From the NCBI GenBank assembly GCA_905210995.1, contig CAJLZE010000013.1:1-38039 (forward strand): DNA of 38,039 nucleotides, written 5' to 3'. Both the position numbers and the translations under genes were made by a program. This document shows positions 25,133 through 32,316 of the stretch, one piece after another (the stretch's first letter is position 1; each line of letters starts with the position of its first letter). The notes under the pieces are model-generated. The model ran no database searches. It was not told the DNA's origin and worked only from the letters and a program-made list of their open reading frames with translations. Source of the stretch: an uncultured Anaerotruncus sp. (GTDB lineage Bacteria; Bacillota; Clostridia; Oscillospirales; CAG-272).

Positions 25133-26065
25133 TTTACCGCCGTCATGGCGCGGAGGGATGCAGTCGCTGTCGATCTTCAAGTGTTCGCCGAACTCAGGCG
25201 TGTATTTGCTGCCCGATGAGCTTCTCTCCTGCATATATCCGTCAAAGCCGAGGCGCTCTGCCTCGGCGAGCACCGAATCATACTCAAACGACGTGACGCG
25301 CCGCCGCAGCGAGCGGTCGCTCCCGCGGTAAAACTCGGGCGAATATTGGCTCATGAGGCTGATCTTTATCCCGTCGGGCGGCACCGTTTCCGCCAACCGT
25401 CGCAGAACATCTGCCGAGTCGCGGCGGCAGCCGGGAAGCACAATATGCCGCACGAGCACACCGCGCGTCATCATGCCGTCCCCAAAACGCGCCGCGCCGA
25501 GCACACGGTACATATATCCTATGCACTCCGCCGCGCGGTCGGCATAATCCGCCGCAGCGGAGTATTTTTGCGAGATCGCGGGCGAAAAATATTTAAAGTC
25601 GGGCATATACACGTCGATAAGCCCGTCAAGCACAGCGAGCGTTTCCGTCAGCTCGTACCCGCCGCTGTTCCACACCACGGGCAGCGAAAGGCCGTCCATC
25701 CGCGCAAGGCGCAGTGCCTCGGCGATGCGCGGCGTAAAGTGCGTCGGCGTTACAAGATCGACCGACGAAAGCCCGGCTGCCTGGAGCTCGAGCATTATGT
25801 CCGCAAGGCGGCGCGGCGACACAGTGTCGCCCGGCTCATGCCCTGCCGCGGGGTGGCTTATCGGTGCGTTCTGACAGAAAACGCAGCCGAGATTGCAGCC
25901 GGTGAAGAATATCGCGCCCGCGCCATGCTCTCCGGCTATGCACGGTTCCTCAAACGAGTGGCGCATAACGCGCACGATGCGCATCTCCTCGCCGACGCCG
26001 CAAAAGCCGCGTGCCGTCTGCCGGTCGATCCCGCAGCGGCGCGGGCATATCATACATACAGACAT
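25130..26065 (-). CDS. Radical SAM protein, PflX / PFL-activating-enzyme-like
   Basis: A 311-residue radical SAM enzyme. The Cx3Cx2C cluster is C57, C61, C64 in FFTGCNLGCVFCQN, and the N-terminus MSVCMICPRRCGIDR carries further cysteines typical of the PflX group (COG1313), whose activity is unknown although it resembles pyruvate formate-lyase activating enzymes. VDLVTPTHFTP, VVWNSGGYE, YMPDFKYF and VRHIVLPG are family blocks. I chose ATG 26065 (purine-rich SD about 7 bases upstream) over an ATG 60 bases earlier, because the extra residues are not family-like and overlap the promoter. Confidence 0.88.
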   Translation of the reverse strand: MSVCMICPRRCGIDRQTARGFCGVGEEMRIVRVMRHSFEEPCIAGEHGAGAIFFTGCNLGCVFCQNAPISHPAAGHEPGDTVSPRRLADIMLELQAAGLSSVDLVTPTHFTPRIAEALRLARMDGLSLPVVWNSGGYELTETLAVLDGLIDVYMPDFKYFSPAISQKYSAAADYADRAAECIGYMYRVLGAARFGDGMMTRGVLVRHIVLPGCRRDSADVLRRLAETVPPDGIKISLMSQYSPEFYRGSDRSLRRRVTSFEYDSVLAEAERLGFDGYMQERSSSGSKYTPEFGEHLKIDSDCIPPRHDGGK

Positions 26066-26096
26066 CGTTTTCCTTCCCTTCGCTTTCTTCCGTCCT

Positions 26097-26125
26097 ATAT
26101 TATCACATCGGACGTAAAATGTCAA
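26097..26125 (-). promoter_or_regulatory. Promoter of the PflX-like gene
   Basis: On the minus strand: TTGACA (26125-26120), 17 bases, TAATAT (26102-26097). The -35 box is perfect; the -10 box is four of six. It lies about 30 bases upstream of the ATG. Confidence 0.65.
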
Positions 26126-26152
26126 CCGCCGTCGATTTATTGCCGCATCGTA

Positions 26153-26181
26153 TTTACAAAACCGCCTGTCGGTGCTATAAT
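26153..26181 (+). promoter_or_regulatory. Promoter upstream of cinA
   Basis: TTTACA (26153-26158), 17 bases, TATAAT (26176-26181). It is divergent from the PflX promoter and gives a leader of about 250 bases before the cinA ATG. The leader holds a perfect palindrome and a three-codon frame with SD. Confidence 0.7.
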
Positions 26182-26265
26182 TTACTTGTGCGCAGCCTGT
26201 CGCTTCCCGTCGTATTTTTTACCTGCCGAAAATCGACAGATGTAAGATATGATGTTCAATATATA

Positions 26266-26279
26266 TTACATATATGTAA
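26266..26279. repeat. 14-bp perfect palindrome in the cinA leader
   Basis: TTACATATATGTAA reads the same on both strands and lies in a very AT-rich patch (26255-26300), about 85 bases downstream of the promoter. Such dyads often bind dimeric regulators. No regulator gene is adjacent. It does not match the Gram-positive LexA box. Confidence 0.4.
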
Positions 26280-26438
26280 AATATTAGATGTATGTATTCG
26301 TCTTTTGAGGTGAACGATGCGCGCGTAAGATGCGTGTGAAGGATAATTTTCATCCGCATCGCCGGTTTTTGCGCCATACGCGGCAAAATGAAGATCAGAC
26401 CCGCGTCTAACGACTGTCGGATCATGTCGGAGGTTTTT

Positions 26439-27737
26439 ATGCTTGAAACTGAAATAAAAATCGCGGAGATACTCTGCGTGGGCACCGAGCTGCTGCTCGG
26501 CGACATCGTAAACACAAATGCGGCGTTCATGTCGCAGCGTCTTGCCGAAATGGGGATCCCGGTCTACCGTCAGACTGTGGTGGGCGACAACCCCGAGCGC
26601 CTCAAAAGCGCGCTCGCGGCGGCTTTCGGGCATGCCGACGCGGTATTTCTCAGCGGGGGTCTCGGCCCCACGTGCGACGACCTTACCAAAGAGACGGTAG
26701 CCGACTATTTCGGGCTTGATATGCACCTTGACGGGCATACGCTTGAAAAAATACGCCGTTATTTTGCCGACACGGGCAGAGAAATGCCCGAAAACAACAT
26801 AAAGCAGGCGATGATCCCCGAGGGGGCTGTCATATTTGAAAACGACTGGGGCACGGCGCCGGCAATGGCGGTGGAGGATAAAAAAAGCGGCAAAACTGCG
26901 GTCCTTCTGCCCGGGGTGCCGATAGAAATGACCACGCTCTGGCGGGAGAGAGTCCATCCGTATCTCTGCCGCCGCTCGGGAGCTGTCATAGTCAGCCGCA
27001 ATGTGCACATTCTCGGAATGGGCGAGTCAACGGTAGAGGAGCATTTGCGCACGATGATGAGTGAGTGGAAAAATCCGACCGTTGCGCCGTACTGCAAGGA
27101 GGGCGAGGTGCGCGTTCGCGTGAGCGCGCGTGCCTGCTGTCGCGGCGAGGCGGAGGGTATGTGCGACGAGGCGATAAAAAAGATACGCGCGACCGAGGTC
27201 GGACGGTTCATTTACGGTATTGACGTGGGATCGGTGGAGAACGCGCTGCTCTGCCGTCTGCGCGCCGAGGAAAGGACGCTTGCGGTCGCCGAATCCTGCA
27301 CTGGCGGACTTATCGCCAAGCGGCTGACCGACATACCCGGCTGCTCGGATGCTTTTCTCGGCGGCTGCGTGACCTACTGCAACGATGCGAAGATGAAGCT
27401 TCTCGGCGTGAGAGCCGAAACGCTTGAGGCTCACACTGCGGTGTCCGCCGAGACTGCGGCGGAGATGGCGCGCGGCGTGCGCACGGCTCTCGGCGCCGAT
27501 ATCGGGCTCGCAACGACCGGATACGCCGGTCCCGGCGGCGGAACGCCGGAGGAGCCGGTGGGAACGGTCTATATCGCGATATCGACCGCGGACGGCGAAA
27601 GAGTGAGACGGCTTTCGATGTCTCCGCTGCGCTCGCGCGAATACATCAGATACAGCGCCGCAACTCAGGCAATGAGTCTCGGGCTTCCCATACCCGATAT
27701 CGACGTCACTCAGAGCAACGGCGGTAAAAAAAGTTGA
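26439..27737 (+). CDS. cinA: CinA, competence/damage-inducible protein; nicotinamide-nucleotide amidase
   Basis: A 432-residue two-domain CinA. The N-terminal domain (molybdopterin-binding fold, ADP-ribose pyrophosphatase in some members) shows ILCVGTELLLGDIVNTN and FLSGGLGPTCDDLTKE. The C-terminal PncC-like domain (from about residue 275) has VAESCTGGLIAKRLTDIPG, YCNDAKMKLLGV, ATTGYAGPGGGTPEEPVGTVYIA, and recycles nicotinamide mononucleotide to nicotinate mononucleotide. ATG 26439 is chosen because GGAGG lies 5 bases upstream; an in-frame ATG at 26388 adds 17 residues unlike the family. No recA gene follows, unlike the classic cinA-recA order. Confidence 0.93.
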   Translation: MLETEIKIAEILCVGTELLLGDIVNTNAAFMSQRLAEMGIPVYRQTVVGDNPERLKSALAAAFGHADAVFLSGGLGPTCDDLTKETVADYFGLDMHLDGHTLEKIRRYFADTGREMPENNIKQAMIPEGAVIFENDWGTAPAMAVEDKKSGKTAVLLPGVPIEMTTLWRERVHPYLCRRSGAVIVSRNVHILGMGESTVEEHLRTMMSEWKNPTVAPYCKEGEVRVRVSARACCRGEAEGMCDEAIKKIRATEVGRFIYGIDVGSVENALLCRLRAEERTLAVAESCTGGLIAKRLTDIPGCSDAFLGGCVTYCNDAKMKLLGVRAETLEAHTAVSAETAAEMARGVRTALGADIGLATTGYAGPGGGTPEEPVGTVYIAISTADGERVRRLSMSPLRSREYIRYSAATQAMSLGLPIPDIDVTQSNGGKKS

Positions 27738-27786
27738 TTTTTTTACGTCGCCCGCAATTTTTCGCGCTTTTTTAACGCTTGCGGTA

Positions 27787-27815
27787 TTGATTTTCTGTCA
27801 ATAATATTATACAAT
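27787..27815 (+). promoter_or_regulatory. Promoter of pfkA
   Basis: TTGATT (27787-27792), 17 bases, TACAAT (27810-27815); five of six matches in the -10 and four of six in the -35. Just upstream, the end of cinA contains an A-run/T-run inverted repeat (about 27725-27747), a weak terminator candidate. Confidence 0.65.
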
Positions 27816-27878
27816 ATATCGGAAAAAGCTGTGTGCCGGAACGAGCAAAGGCACAGTCAGAAAGGAAAAGTCATTACA

Positions 27879-28955
27879 ATGGCAAAATTCAAGAGGATCG
27901 GCGTTCTTACATCGGGCGGAGATGCGCCGGGCATGAACGCCGCTATCAGAGCAATAACCCGCCGCGCACTTCAGAACGGCATTGAAGTGAAGGGAATTCT
28001 CGGAGGCTACAGCGGTCTTATCGCCGACAATATGATCGACCTCACCGCACGCCGTGTTTCAAACATTTCACATATGGGCGGAACCATAATCTATTCCGAC
28101 CGCTGCCCCGAATTCAAGACCGAAGAGGGCATGCGCAAGGCGATAGACACCTGCCGCCGCAATAATATCGACGCCATCGTCGCCATCGGCGGCGACGGCA
28201 CCTTCCGCGGTGCGACCGATCTTTCCATCCGCGGCATCCCCACCATCGGAGTGACCGGTTCTATCGACAACGATATCACCGCGACCGACTACACCGTCGG
28301 CTTTGACACCGCCATGAACACGGTGCTTGAGTGCGTTGACCGTCTGCGCGATACCTGCGAGTCGCACGCGAGATGCAATGTCGTCGAGGTCATGGGCCGC
28401 GACTGCGGAGAGATCGCGCTCAAGACCGGCATAGCGTCGGGCGCCGTTGCGATCGCCATTCCCGAGGTGCCGTTTGACGAGGCTGCCGCCATTGCGCGCA
28501 TAAAGGCTGCGAAAGCAGACGGCAAGAGAGGAATGCTCGTTATCGTTTCCGAGGGTGTTTTCACCGCCGAGGGCAAGCCTTACAGCGAGGTACTTGCCAA
28601 AAAGATCGGCGAGGAGACGGGCATCGAGACCAAATTCGCACGTCTTGCGCACATCGTGCGCGGCGGCAATCCCACTCTGCGCGACCGTCTGACGGCGACG
28701 GAAATGGGAGTTTTTGCGGTCGATCTGCTCCTTGCGGGCAAGAGCGATGCCATCGTTGCCGAGATAGACGGCGAGATCGTGAGCAGCGACATACGTTTTG
28801 CTCTTACGACAGACAAGATGTACAAGAATAAGCTGAAGGAGGGTCAGCTCGACGGCTTCAGCGACGAGGATATCGACAGGATGAAGGCTATCTGCGCAAA
28901 GCGCTCTGCCGACATTCAGAGACTGTATCAGATATCCCTCGGTCTTTGCAGATAA
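27879..28955 (+). CDS. pfkA: ATP-dependent 6-phosphofructokinase
   Basis: A 358-residue phosphofructokinase, somewhat longer than the about 320 residues of Bacillus PfkA. It phosphorylates fructose 6-phosphate to fructose 1,6-bisphosphate in glycolysis. Motifs: TSGGDAPGMNAAIRA (11-25), GGDGTFRGA (104-112), GVTGSIDNDI (124-133, with catalytic aspartates D130 and D132), MGRDCGEIALKTGIASGA, and HIVRGGNPTLRDR. Glycines rather than Asp/Lys at the discriminating positions (GGDG, and TG before SIDND) argue for ATP rather than pyrophosphate as donor. ATG 27879 with AAGGAAA upstream is preferred over ATG 27831, which lies close to the likely transcription start. Confidence 0.93.
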   Translation: MAKFKRIGVLTSGGDAPGMNAAIRAITRRALQNGIEVKGILGGYSGLIADNMIDLTARRVSNISHMGGTIIYSDRCPEFKTEEGMRKAIDTCRRNNIDAIVAIGGDGTFRGATDLSIRGIPTIGVTGSIDNDITATDYTVGFDTAMNTVLECVDRLRDTCESHARCNVVEVMGRDCGEIALKTGIASGAVAIAIPEVPFDEAAAIARIKAAKADGKRGMLVIVSEGVFTAEGKPYSEVLAKKIGEETGIETKFARLAHIVRGGNPTLRDRLTATEMGVFAVDLLLAGKSDAIVAEIDGEIVSSDIRFALTTDKMYKNKLKEGQLDGFSDEDIDRMKAICAKRSADIQRLYQISLGLCR

Positions 28956-28980
28956 GACGGCAAACCGGATAAAAAACAGT

Positions 28981-29008
28981 GGGACGTCACACCGATGTGT
29001 GACGTCCC
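28981..29008. terminator. Hairpin terminator after pfkA
   Basis: A perfect 12-bp stem GGGACGTCACAC / GTGTGACGTCCC with a CGAT loop. Downstream on the plus strand there is no strong T-run (CTTCGTG), while on the minus strand the hairpin is followed by ACTGTTTTTT. It may work in both directions; on the plus strand it is less typical. Confidence 0.6.
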
Positions 29009-29060
29009 CTTCGTGTATCTATAATATTGCTTATTTTTTAATGCATTTGTTGTTAATGTG

Positions 29061-29089
29061 TTGACGTCATGTTCCACGTATGTTATAAT
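29061..29089 (+). promoter_or_regulatory. Promoter of the BspA-like lipoprotein gene
   Basis: TTGACG (29061-29066), 17 bases, TATAAT (29084-29089). Start of transcription would be about 45 bases before the ATG. Confidence 0.8.
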
Positions 29090-29139
29090 GATGTCAAAGA
29101 CGATATCCGCACGGATACAAAAACGGAGGGGGACCGAAA

Positions 29140-30825
29140 ATGAAAAGAAAGATCGTAAAAATATTGATCGTCTGTGCTTTTGTTATAGCTGCGTGCTGTT
29201 CCTGCCGCGGCGGTGAGTGCGAGCATAAAAATGTTGCAGAGTCTCTTCCGCAGCCTCCGACCTGCACCGAAACGGGAGTGGGAGCAGGCAAATACTGCGC
29301 CGATTGCGGCAAGGTCATTGAGGAGGGTGAGCCCGTTCCCGCCCTCGGACATACTCCGGCATACGACCTGACCGTACAGCCGACCTGTACAGAGGACGGG
29401 GCCACCGGGGATTCACGCTGCACGGTCTGCGGTGAGATATTGAAAAAGAGCGAGGTCATACCCGCCAAAGGTCACAGCGCGGTGGTCGATCCGGGCAGGA
29501 AAGCCACCTGCACCGAAAACGGGATCACCGACGGTGCGCATTGCCGCGACTGCGGCGAGCTTTTGCAAGAGCAAAGGACCGACCCGATAAAGGCGCACGA
29601 ATACGTTGACGGTGTATGCAAAAACTGCGGCGGCGTATACAGGATAAGCGAGGGGCTTGAATACAAGCTCAATGCCGATTCCGCGGGCTATACCGTGATC
29701 GGTGCGGGAAGCTGCAAGGATACCGAGATCGTTATTCCGTCCGACCGAAACGGTAAGCCCGTTACCGCCATAGGGGTGAGGGCGTTCAGATATTGTTCCG
29801 CCGTGAGAGTCACGCTTCCCGACAGCATTACAAGAATAGAGGGCGGTGCGTTTGCGGGCTGCACGAAGCTTGCCGTCATAAATATCCCGGCAGGCGTAAC
29901 GTACATAGGCGCGGGGGCGTTCGAGGACTGCGGCGCGCTTGCCGCCGTAAATATTTCAAACGGTATCGTTGAGATAGGCAACGGTGCGTTTTCCGGTTGC
30001 AGCGGTCTTGAGAGCATTTCGATACCGGACAGCGTTACATCGATAGGCGAGAGAGCTTTCTGCTTCTGCGTGAAGCTCGAAAGCGTTACCTTCGGCAAGG
30101 GCTTGAAGAGCATAGGCAACTCGGCTTTCTTTCAATGCACGAAGCTTACGGATATTTCATTCTCCGACGGTATTGAGAGCATAGCTTTTAGTGCATTCGG
30201 AAGCTGCACCGCCATCGTGAAGCTGAAGCTTCCTGCCGGACTCGTCGGCATAGGCGAGGGAGCATTTGCGGGCTGCACCGGTCTTAAGGAGGTCATTTTC
30301 CCGGATGGGCTGAAAACGATAGAGGTCGGGGCATTCGGCGGTTGTACCGGGCTTGTGTCGGTCGAAATTCCGGACAGTGTTACCGGTGTGGGGAACAGCG
30401 TATTTTGGGGATGCACGGCTCTTGAGACCGCCGTGTTCGGAAAAGGCACGACCGAAATAGGCGTGACCGCTTTTGCGGAATGCCGGAGCCTGAAAAACGT
30501 CAGGCTTCCCGACGGCATCAAAGAGATCGGCAGAGGGATGTTTTTTTACTGCTCGGAACTTGAAAGTCTTGTTGTACCGGAAGGTGTTACGGAGATAGGC
30601 GAGAGCGCATTTAAAAACTGCAAAAAGCTCGGGAATATTACCGTTCCCGGCACCGTTTCGCGGATAAATGCCAGGGCTTTTGCAGGATGCCATGAGGATC
30701 TGAGCATCAGCTTCGGCGGTACCAAAGCAGAGTGGGGCGCCATATCCAAAAAGGATATGTTCGGCTCGTGGCTGCGGACGAAAAAAACCCTTGTTTACTG
30801 CACTGACGGTATGGTGACCGAATAA
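29140..30825 (+). CDS. BspA-type leucine-rich-repeat surface lipoprotein
   Basis: A 561-residue exported protein. Lys-rich N-terminus, hydrophobic core and IAAC (C19) form a lipoprotein signal, so it is probably anchored by lipid to the membrane. Residues about 25-165 hold four Cys-rich units of the form TCTE-G...C-CG, common in clostridial surface proteins and looking like degenerate zinc ribbons. Residues about 175-540 contain around 15 BspA-type repeats of about 23 residues (for example GAFSGCSGLESISIPDSVTSIG). Such proteins bind host or cell-surface partners. GGAGGGG lies upstream of the ATG. It stands alone between its own promoter and a terminator. Confidence 0.9.
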   Translation: MKRKIVKILIVCAFVIAACCSCRGGECEHKNVAESLPQPPTCTETGVGAGKYCADCGKVIEEGEPVPALGHTPAYDLTVQPTCTEDGATGDSRCTVCGEILKKSEVIPAKGHSAVVDPGRKATCTENGITDGAHCRDCGELLQEQRTDPIKAHEYVDGVCKNCGGVYRISEGLEYKLNADSAGYTVIGAGSCKDTEIVIPSDRNGKPVTAIGVRAFRYCSAVRVTLPDSITRIEGGAFAGCTKLAVINIPAGVTYIGAGAFEDCGALAAVNISNGIVEIGNGAFSGCSGLESISIPDSVTSIGERAFCFCVKLESVTFGKGLKSIGNSAFFQCTKLTDISFSDGIESIAFSAFGSCTAIVKLKLPAGLVGIGEGAFAGCTGLKEVIFPDGLKTIEVGAFGGCTGLVSVEIPDSVTGVGNSVFWGCTALETAVFGKGTTEIGVTAFAECRSLKNVRLPDGIKEIGRGMFFYCSELESLVVPEGVTEIGESAFKNCKKLGNITVPGTVSRINARAFAGCHEDLSISFGGTKAEWGAISKKDMFGSWLRTKKTLVYCTDGMVTE

Positions 30826-30853
30826 CACCCGACGATAATGTCCGACTATTAAA

Positions 30854-30898
30854 AAACGGGCTGTCAGAAACTCAAAATGAGTTTCTGACAGCCCGTTT
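30854..30898. terminator. Bidirectional terminator shared by the lipoprotein gene and glyA
   Basis: A perfect 21-bp stem (30854-30874 with 30878-30898) with an AAA loop. On the minus strand it is followed by TTTTTTAATAG, a proper terminator for glyA, which ends at 30902. On the plus strand the stem ends in TTT, so it also serves the convergent lipoprotein gene. Confidence 0.88.
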
Positions 30899-30901
30899 CG
30901 G

Positions 30902-32140
30902 TCAGTCTTTATAGATCGGGAATCTGTCCGTCAGCGCTCTTACCTCGGCGGCGATGCGCTCGCGGTTCGCCTCGAAATCAAACACCGCGTCGGCGATAAA
31001 GCCGGCGATCTGCTCCATTTCGGGAATGCCGAAGCCGCGTGTGGTCACGGCGGGAGTGCCTACCCTGAGTCCCGAGGTTATCATCGGCTTCTGCGGGTCG
31101 TTCGGCACGGCGTTCTTGTTTGCCGTGATGCACACCTCGTCAAGTCTCGTCTCAAGCTCTTTACCGGTCACGGGCGTGCCGCGAAGGTCGAGCAGCATGA
31201 GGTGATTGTCGGTGCCGCCCGAGACAAGGCGGATGCCGCGTGCGGTCAGTCCGTCGGCAAGCACACGGGCGTTTTTGACGATATTGTTCTGATAAACGGT
31301 GAATTCCGGCGTCAGCGCCTCGCCGAGAGCAACGGCTTTGGCTGCGATGATGTGCATGAGCGGACCGCCCTGCGTGCCGGGGAATATCGCTTTGTCAATG
31401 CTTTTGGCAAGCTCCTCGCGGCAGAGGATCATACCGCCGCGCGGACCGCGAAGCGTCTTGTGAGTGGTCGTGGTAACGACGTCGGCGTATGGAACGGGGC
31501 TGGGGTGCAGACCCGCGGCGACAAGACCTGCAATGTGAGCCATGTCTACCATCAGATAAGCGCCGACCTCGTCGGCGATGCGGCGGAACTGCGCAAAGTC
31601 GATCACGCGCGGATATGCGCTCGCGCCCGCGATTATCATTTTGGGGCGGCATTCGAGAGCCAGTCGGCGCACCTCGTCGTAGTCGATGCGCTCGGTCACT
31701 GGGTCAACGCCGTAGTGGACTATGTTGAAATATTTGCCCGAAACATTCAGCTTCATGCCGTGAGAAAGATGCCCGCCGGCGGCAAGGCTCATCGAAAGCA
31801 CGGTGTCGCCCGGCTCGAGCAGCGCAAAAAAGACCGCAAAGTTTGCCGATGCGCCGCTGTGGGGCTGAACGTTGGCGTGCTCGGCGCCGAAAAGACGGCA
31901 GGCACGCTCACGCGCCAGCTCTTCTACCTCGTCAACATAGGCGCAGCCGCCGTAGTAGCGGTGTCCGGGATAACCCTCGGCGTATTTGTTGGTGAGCACG
32001 CCGCCCGCGGCGAGAAGCACCGCCTCGGAGACGATATTTTCGGACGCGATGAGCTCTATATTGCGGCGCTGACGCGAAAGCTCGCGGGCGCACGCAGCGC
32101 CGACCTCGGGGTCGAACGCGGAAAGATCTTCAAAAAACAT
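30902..32140 (-). CDS. glyA: Serine hydroxymethyltransferase
   Basis: A 412-residue PLP enzyme that interconverts serine and glycine with tetrahydrofolate and feeds one-carbon units. Family blocks are complete: IELIASENIVS (28-38), YAEGYPGHRYYGGC (53-66), VQPHSGASANFAVFFALLEPGD, MVDMAHIAGLVAAG and the PLP lysine K228 in TTTTHKTLRGPRGG. Length is the bacterial norm. Its promoter lies 36 bases upstream of the ATG and a strong terminator lies right behind it, so it is a single-gene unit. Confidence 0.96.
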   Translation of the reverse strand: MFFEDLSAFDPEVGAACARELSRQRRNIELIASENIVSEAVLLAAGGVLTNKYAEGYPGHRYYGGCAYVDEVEELARERACRLFGAEHANVQPHSGASANFAVFFALLEPGDTVLSMSLAAGGHLSHGMKLNVSGKYFNIVHYGVDPVTERIDYDEVRRLALECRPKMIIAGASAYPRVIDFAQFRRIADEVGAYLMVDMAHIAGLVAAGLHPSPVPYADVVTTTTHKTLRGPRGGMILCREELAKSIDKAIFPGTQGGPLMHIIAAKAVALGEALTPEFTVYQNNIVKNARVLADGLTARGIRLVSGGTDNHLMLLDLRGTPVTGKELETRLDEVCITANKNAVPNDPQKPMITSGLRVGTPAVTTRGFGIPEMEQIAGFIADAVFDFEANRERIAAEVRALTDRFPIYKD

Positions 32141-32175
32141 AACAGGACCTGCCTTTCAATCGGGGAAGTTCTTTT

Positions 32176-32204
32176 ATTATACCTCTTTATCGCTGCCGCG
32201 TCAA
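32176..32204 (-). promoter_or_regulatory. Promoter of glyA
   Basis: On the minus strand: TTGACG (32204-32199), 17 bases, TATAAT (32181-32176). The leader is short, with no room for a riboswitch. Confidence 0.85.
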
Positions 32205-32271
32205 GAGCGGAAAGGCGAAAATGAATGATCTTTGCCGCCGACTTGCACCGCCCGGCGCCGATATCAAGAAA

Positions 32272-32301
32272 GCCGTGCGACGCAGAAAGACGTCACACGG
32301 C
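32272..32301 (-). terminator. Terminator of the DUF6259-like gene
   Basis: On the minus strand, GCCGTGTGACG (32301-32291) pairs with CGTCGCACGGC (32282-32272) over 11 bases with one wobble and an 8-base loop, followed by TTTCTTG. The T-run is short, so the call is moderate. It lies 16 bases after the stop codon. Confidence 0.55.
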
Positions 32302-32316
32302 AATGTTTGTTTTATC

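Noticed and set aside
26266..26279. LexA (SOS) box upstream of cinA
   Set aside because: The Gram-positive LexA site is of the type GAAC-N4-GTTC; the palindrome TTACATATATGTAA does not match it.
26388..26438. Upstream in-frame ATG for CinA
   Set aside because: GGAGG lies 5 bases before ATG 26439 and CinA proteins begin at that point; the extra 17 residues are not family-like.
29700..30700. Periodic repeats that could be mistaken for a repeat array
   Set aside because: They are protein-level BspA repeats with diverged DNA, in one open frame, and lack the constant repeat and variable spacer layout of CRISPR.
31202..32224. 340-codon plus-strand open frame opposite glyA
   Set aside because: glyA has complete SHMT motifs, its own promoter and terminator; the plus frame has no family pattern.
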